From an uncultured Oscillospiraceae bacterium (GTDB taxonomy: Bacteria; Bacillota; Clostridia; Oscillospirales; Oscillospiraceae), in NCBI GenBank assembly GCA_910584045.1, contig CAJTYO010000002.1, positions 1-64,000 on the forward strand: a DNA stretch of 64,000 nt, given 5' to 3'. A model generated the notes under the pieces. The model saw only the letters and a program-made list of their open reading frames with translations, was not told where the DNA came from and made no database searches. Shown here one piece after another: positions 62,701 through 64,000 of the stretch (position 1 is the first letter of the stretch; every line of letters begins with the position of its first letter). The translations under genes and the position numbers were made by a program.

Positions 62701-64000
62701 TGGGAACCACCGTGGACTTCGATAACCGGCCCCATGGGCTGACCAGCGTATCCGCCGCTGTGGAGGGATCGACCTTTCACTATTCAATAGACGGCGGAGC
62801 TGCCTGGAGTGAAACGCCGCCCACCTTTATCGCAGCGGGCGTTCATACCGTCTGGGTTAAAGCAGCTGCGCTGGGTTATGCAGAAACCGCCGTGGTTACA
62901 GCGGACGTTGTAATCCGGCAGAAGTCCGGTACCCTGTTTAAGCTGGAGACCCAAGCACTGGAGGATGTTTTCGCCAGCTATCCCCAGTCTGTTCAGGAGA
63001 AGTACGGAAATGCTTCCGCTCTATCGGAGGCTCTGAAAACGGAGATAACCGCATTCGGCGTATCTGAGAGCAATACTGCGGTCTATGATGTAAAGCTTCT
63101 GTTCAGCCTGGATGGCGGCAGCACATGGAACGAAGCCACAAAAGATAATTTTCCGCCGGAGGGCGTCACAGTAACGCTGCCCTATCCTGCCGGAACCGAC
63201 CGCATTGGGTACAATTTTGTACTCCAGCATCTCATCATTGATCCGCTGAATACTGGAAAGACGGCGGGGGAGATCGAGACTATGGATATCACATTGGAGG
63301 ACAGCGGTATTCGGTTTACCGCTGACTGCCTGTCTCCCTTTGTGCTGGGCTGGAGCGCCCGGCCCTCCGGAGGTTCCTTTGACGGTTTCTTTGACAGTTC
63401 CTCCAACAATGATTCCTATGGCGGCAAGTTTGGCAGTATCAGCTATCCCGTTACGGTAAAGGGATCAGAGCATGGCAAGGTCACAGTGAACCCCACTCGC
63501 GCAAGCTATGGCAGTATTGTGACAGTTACTGCAAAACCGGATCGAGGTTATCAGACCGACACGATTACCGTTACCGCGCAGAATGGCAGGACGCTGACAG
63601 TTACGAAAAAAGACGGCGATACGTATACCTTTGTAATGCCCTATGGCGCGGTAAGTGTAGCGGCTGTCTTTGCGCCTCTGCCAGATGATACGCAAAAGCC
63701 CTGTAATGGGGGCGAAACATGTCCTTCCGGCAATTTTATTGACCTGGGGAATGTGGGAGTATGGTATCACGAGGCCGTAGACTACGTCCTGCGAAACGAG
63801 CTGATGGTTGGATATGGCGGAGGTCTGTTTGGGCCCAATAATGCCCTCTCTCGCGCCCAGCTTGCCCAAATTCTCTACAACCAGGAAGGTAAGCCGGCTA
63901 TAACAGGCAGCTGCTCTTTCTCCGACGTGACCTCTGGGGCATGGTATGCCAATGCCATTACTTGGGCTGCGGCAAAAAATATCGTGAACGGTTACGGCGA
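53796..64000 (+). CDS. Giant secreted SLH-domain surface protein (3' end outside window)
   Basis: At least 3401 residues in one open frame. ATG 53796 follows AAGGGGGAGC. The signal peptide is WKRLLSGVMAIVVMLSLLPV with cleavage near ALA-AL. A BIG-2-like Ig domain (about 720-790; FDWSSSDPTIANIDRSGKIS) is followed by further beta-sandwich regions and a membrane-associated-looking region (1600-1850). A beta-propeller-like stretch spans about 1935-2240 (SDDGKLVAYLSDMG, APVVAVNGDRAIVAWRS), and CARDB-like domains about 2395-2510. Also seen are an InlB-B-type repeat (about 3213-3292; VTVNPTRASYGSIVTVTAKP) and SLH repeats from about 3310 (FIDLGNVGVWYHEAVDYVLR). It is anchored to the wall by SLH repeats and probably mediates adhesion or glycan binding. 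Confidence 0.88.
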   Translation, partial: METLWKRLLSGVMAIVVMLSLLPVTALAALLNNDPAVNREILDQLEQICGSPEEAERYYGLLCQYGLLNEDGAVPESWSVTMDGQDITLDELRKMLSGDYDPEKLVLVDGTPVTLENLETILAIEDYIAYLRSTYFNGCQWSEEEQAALTDLVKQIETSGIQMYVDNHIASWPSGISHEARVSVSSSDGVNFTATLTGALESQTVSFDWNAVSGSQPAGGSGTVNLTADASGSATGTFSITRGAVSTEGVSPVRSTADLVYYINLSNIKNALFTQNGIAKSNMSMELTTNGTLSFMQSGSFTVSGTLTAYSEEAETEEGFGTIYGNRDYTHTFTQAQKTAIAWGQVNQVEIQQTTHSDVSESGLEVLTSPNSGLYKFYLIHFQAQTGGFVWSGGTYGKLNPISSYESSYGGGPFQIEPDKIGDTIVFSGANQYQTSSHGPDDDWAIGFEGPYTEDLAVSAVFSDTRTMGATAYSVPTGTYYPGQVVPVTVTFGEPVQTTGAAAVINGSTVNAAGDNGGSSNVLTFPYTVKESDSSGLFLTKVSATDGINAATETTYNTTIPGAVLQTPNPTAAFAGMNAEIVDPLTEPTLIVSLQISGNHDITQWVGGDFESVNGVLTSKSLSVSVDGGVNRYPLTAQTEAVTGGTLTASIPLPVNTGENDAFYTAELFRDAGLVFGQFAAAALSPAKFITEEVLSVSLFVADKDGGDYLYADDTHTIYLQDDPQITASYQLTGSGYSFAGADQFDWSSSDPTIANIDRSGKISPTGKAGSATFTLTAKNGGVEGKAVSVTTDSLQFGVGLTPFLSIPNDELESVSGQSVAVYWTSNLCDKNGDMPTEFFVKVMRGNQAVYTTTVTGTASNPAASAAIPGNVLTYDYSGSDNNRFAVTVSAVYQEKEYSAAAIIDLSSKPAVVTFDKLDSYYITDAQGPVNISWSIENFDRYASDDAANLFQLLITKDGQEVYKSSDPGSGSGTFSGSFTLSDTDVAGGGGPMSYRDVYTVTIQAKNGLDSTWSYDSFMLYIYDADALKIWIDGEDKSSFSMSNIPTISQMNQDQILALKRDIHLKNIISVNYGEYAWSELADQIVWKSSDSQVVSVNYQQGTLYENIEDYAYVSYRPTTDFGLSGLEDGMSTITATHKLTGMQDRLDVQVETLKDKLYLFQCYPQTAATLTYTNGTGQEKTVVTDSAGAAAVYEESGIASDVYCSAEKDGITYLGTFYRETLETGEGDWTRLERYPCNNLELRRAAYAYLYVKKPDDSPYTGSVVIRGGVYVDGVYRPDALFGFGSGSAVNRRGDTDNIVSLGKDGRLDILMDQGQWDLEGDTSEKQHAISYVFEVAHSGTDYYPIFTHIDAGMNQGTFISSGSAIINFRHNAGAGKHPFIISQTAANGSTGWPRDVTDSTDCLGPSDSYPAVFLTTEVMWWGENMEGLTPNLQLMTESGIAVADGAGEWDISHTAYPFSSDMLTSYTVRLDEASLDGVIDGGQINGVALDYYKDGSVKSRHEELPFQIYSMVGLGNVESSSTLSDSLKHIGDAMNTNANSNMSFGDKFVQIALNLVAKEECTGGEKFSMQLAPTGDPTKFIGFISLRAGKLKGGSSVEDDVTGITIMSDGKGEAEFKYTPGLGEIMVLAGKKTPQSYAMKQIKAINRVLKRKGTLGYSFEVGGYMQSLVYYDFDSSSWKIKILSGGFDAGAGLSYSWNWNTMCGPVPFTATLTIGGLGQVSMDALAVSAYDTVSHTSGIGNDFLTELRIELYIRFFGGVGFDYSVVAFKLGVFGQLNLVMQFDWLNRPYMEGGGIINVADGRSDGNLNGQRFRITGQIGLELIMKFLFIKYEKILYSFSFQLLDENTGQWTQIQDSWEKNSKASTAAIEGLMENGSLTSYSAGGQQMLSLNLAPALESREYLSEGWRTWGNGGIGLFSLDADNGLANLESNTYPYANPVVSDDGKLVAYLSDMGSSDAEVTRAAYAVKDGSSYARRTAISDDGYGDSQLSLSGTEDFAVSAWTRQAVALKKENGTTLTSDDQMMMLNGTEVYASVYSGGSWSTARLTDNSSPDLAPVVAVNGDRAIVAWRSVSASGALAEDNGNVPSMTNFDERDNIVYKMYADGVWGETQTLYNGTSGNVKGIVTAMLEDGTAAVAYTLDTDRQDGTVTDREIVYAVVGADGQVLRNVQATNDAYLDENPQLTAVRFGGEQRFVLGWYTEQAAAADSAAVLDGGGESTGGETVSDIRLLEFDASGTTGQLLPDSINQAANAYDVSITSNFRFTKNSDTISDLSILWVERAGRDDETEIEKEVEKDVLKGVKFYTYGQNNELISFTGAVDVAEMGDATLIDHFDAYVSNSAANEIMAVILGSTYGANGAVTRTAETIGGNTVQYTVPSRTSAMYTATETYQDTIQVPAFLADYETVKRGAVTQIQFTVDNKGIHAIRRLTIQVGDTTTVYDGLNLLPGGSIQLTADYQVPESGVVDPIYIVTAAFDETAGATGTAETGESRGFFGLGARAGSNVATGTIYLDLPDVEITDARIVREENGERTIQIKLNNHADAVLAKENRKVKISFYSDAACTTLLESLPPVIISGEEELAMLDEGGYSTQITFQVGDHVKNGEDVQEIPESGVNVYMEAEVLDQEDIVQGEPVFHDNYASVTCENLKVRTGKDVIITSDMETNDSGSKVTVSLQNTRLSSTTTGNVIATLLDQDGAVLEQLQSYTGGSSDGGLLSLNGEEKKTTSFQFSRQGSSVQITYSDLVLDTDNANLASLRFEGLPGVSLESFQEDPSIPGIYRAAASADDLTSTALIAAAESAFAKIRLTDEDEGSNAVSRTVDLKPGETNTITVRVTAGSGAVKTYILTVQNNGDPVIDPIPSSPEAGEYSASVYYGSDDSATINLNVAATGGGTLTYQWYSCDMAGNAAKPVQDATASTLTVPNTQLPGVYYYRCKVTRHMVSGGTKDYWSSVASVEVRQGNGNAVTVMGTTVDFDNRPHGLTSVSAAVEGSTFHYSIDGGAAWSETPPTFIAAGVHTVWVKAAALGYAETAVVTADVVIRQKSGTLFKLETQALEDVFASYPQSVQEKYGNASALSEALKTEITAFGVSESNTAVYDVKLLFSLDGGSTWNEATKDNFPPEGVTVTLPYPAGTDRIGYNFVLQHLIIDPLNTGKTAGEIETMDITLEDSGIRFTADCLSPFVLGWSARPSGGSFDGFFDSSSNNDSYGGKFGSISYPVTVKGSEHGKVTVNPTRASYGSIVTVTAKPDRGYQTDTITVTAQNGRTLTVTKKDGDTYTFVMPYGAVSVAAVFAPLPDDTQKPCNGGETCPSGNFIDLGNVGVWYHEAVDYVLRNELMVGYGGGLFGPNNALSRAQLAQILYNQEGKPAITGSCSFSDVTSGAWYANAITWAAAKNIVNGYG

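Overview
The window looks like a gut Clostridia chromosome, most likely Oscillospiraceae (Flavonifractor/Lawsonibacter/Pseudoflavonifractor-like). The evidence is a Na+-type V-ATPase operon, a shikimate/tyrosine gene cluster, decayed Tn1549-like mobile genes, and a giant secreted SLH-domain protein. No species call is possible from the sequence alone. Base composition is mosaic: the V-ATPase and aro regions are GC-rich, while parts of the polysaccharide locus are visibly AT-richer.

Layout. (1) 1-3.1 kb: remains of a mobilisable element. It has a possible structured RNA, a dense run of hairpins and palindromes upstream of two mobC-like genes (the first carries an in-frame stop), and a DNA-translocase gene cut off at its Walker A motif. 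(2) 3.1-5.2 kb: a tyrosine recombinase with an intact catalytic set, a 258-bp segment bounded by 12-bp inverted repeats, and a second recombinase-like gene that has lost its catalytic residues. (3) 5.2-26.2 kb: a polysaccharide operon, all on the + strand. It contains a GDP-heptose module (GHMP kinase, a guanylyltransferase-phosphatase fusion, GmhA), glycosyltransferases including a three-domain 1156-residue enzyme, an acyltransferase, an ABC exporter pair, a DUF2142-type membrane protein, a flippase, Gmd, a reductase/epimerase, ManC, and a DPM1-like transferase with a DUF2304 partner. (4) 26.4-30.6 kb: a 3' tRNA-Thr fragment that probably marks an island edge, a multiply broken stalk-domain pseudogene, a chimeric integrase, an IS110-family element and small remnants. 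(5) 30.7-35.4 kb: tyrA, a small membrane protein, aroB, aroA and aroC on the minus strand. (6) 35.6-36.7 kb: a membrane-anchored DUF4015-like protein. (7) 37.1-46.1 kb: a nine-gene V-ATPase operon in the same order as the Enterococcus hirae ntp operon (F-I-K-E-C-G-A-B-D). (8) 46.4-52.1 kb: a minus-strand cluster hsdM - hsdS - AAA ATPase - HNH nuclease without hsdR. (9) 52.3-53.8 kb: a degenerate small-lipoprotein region. (10) 53.8 kb to the end: a giant SLH-domain surface protein that runs off the window.

Two systems stand out. The first is a probable phase-variation switch for the polysaccharide operon. The invertible-looking segment carries a good sigma-A promoter, now pointing away from the operon, and a terminator facing it, so the sequenced orientation looks OFF. 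The second is a defence-like operon that joins type I modification and specificity subunits to a Septu-like ATPase and HNH nuclease pair in place of the usual HsdR motor.
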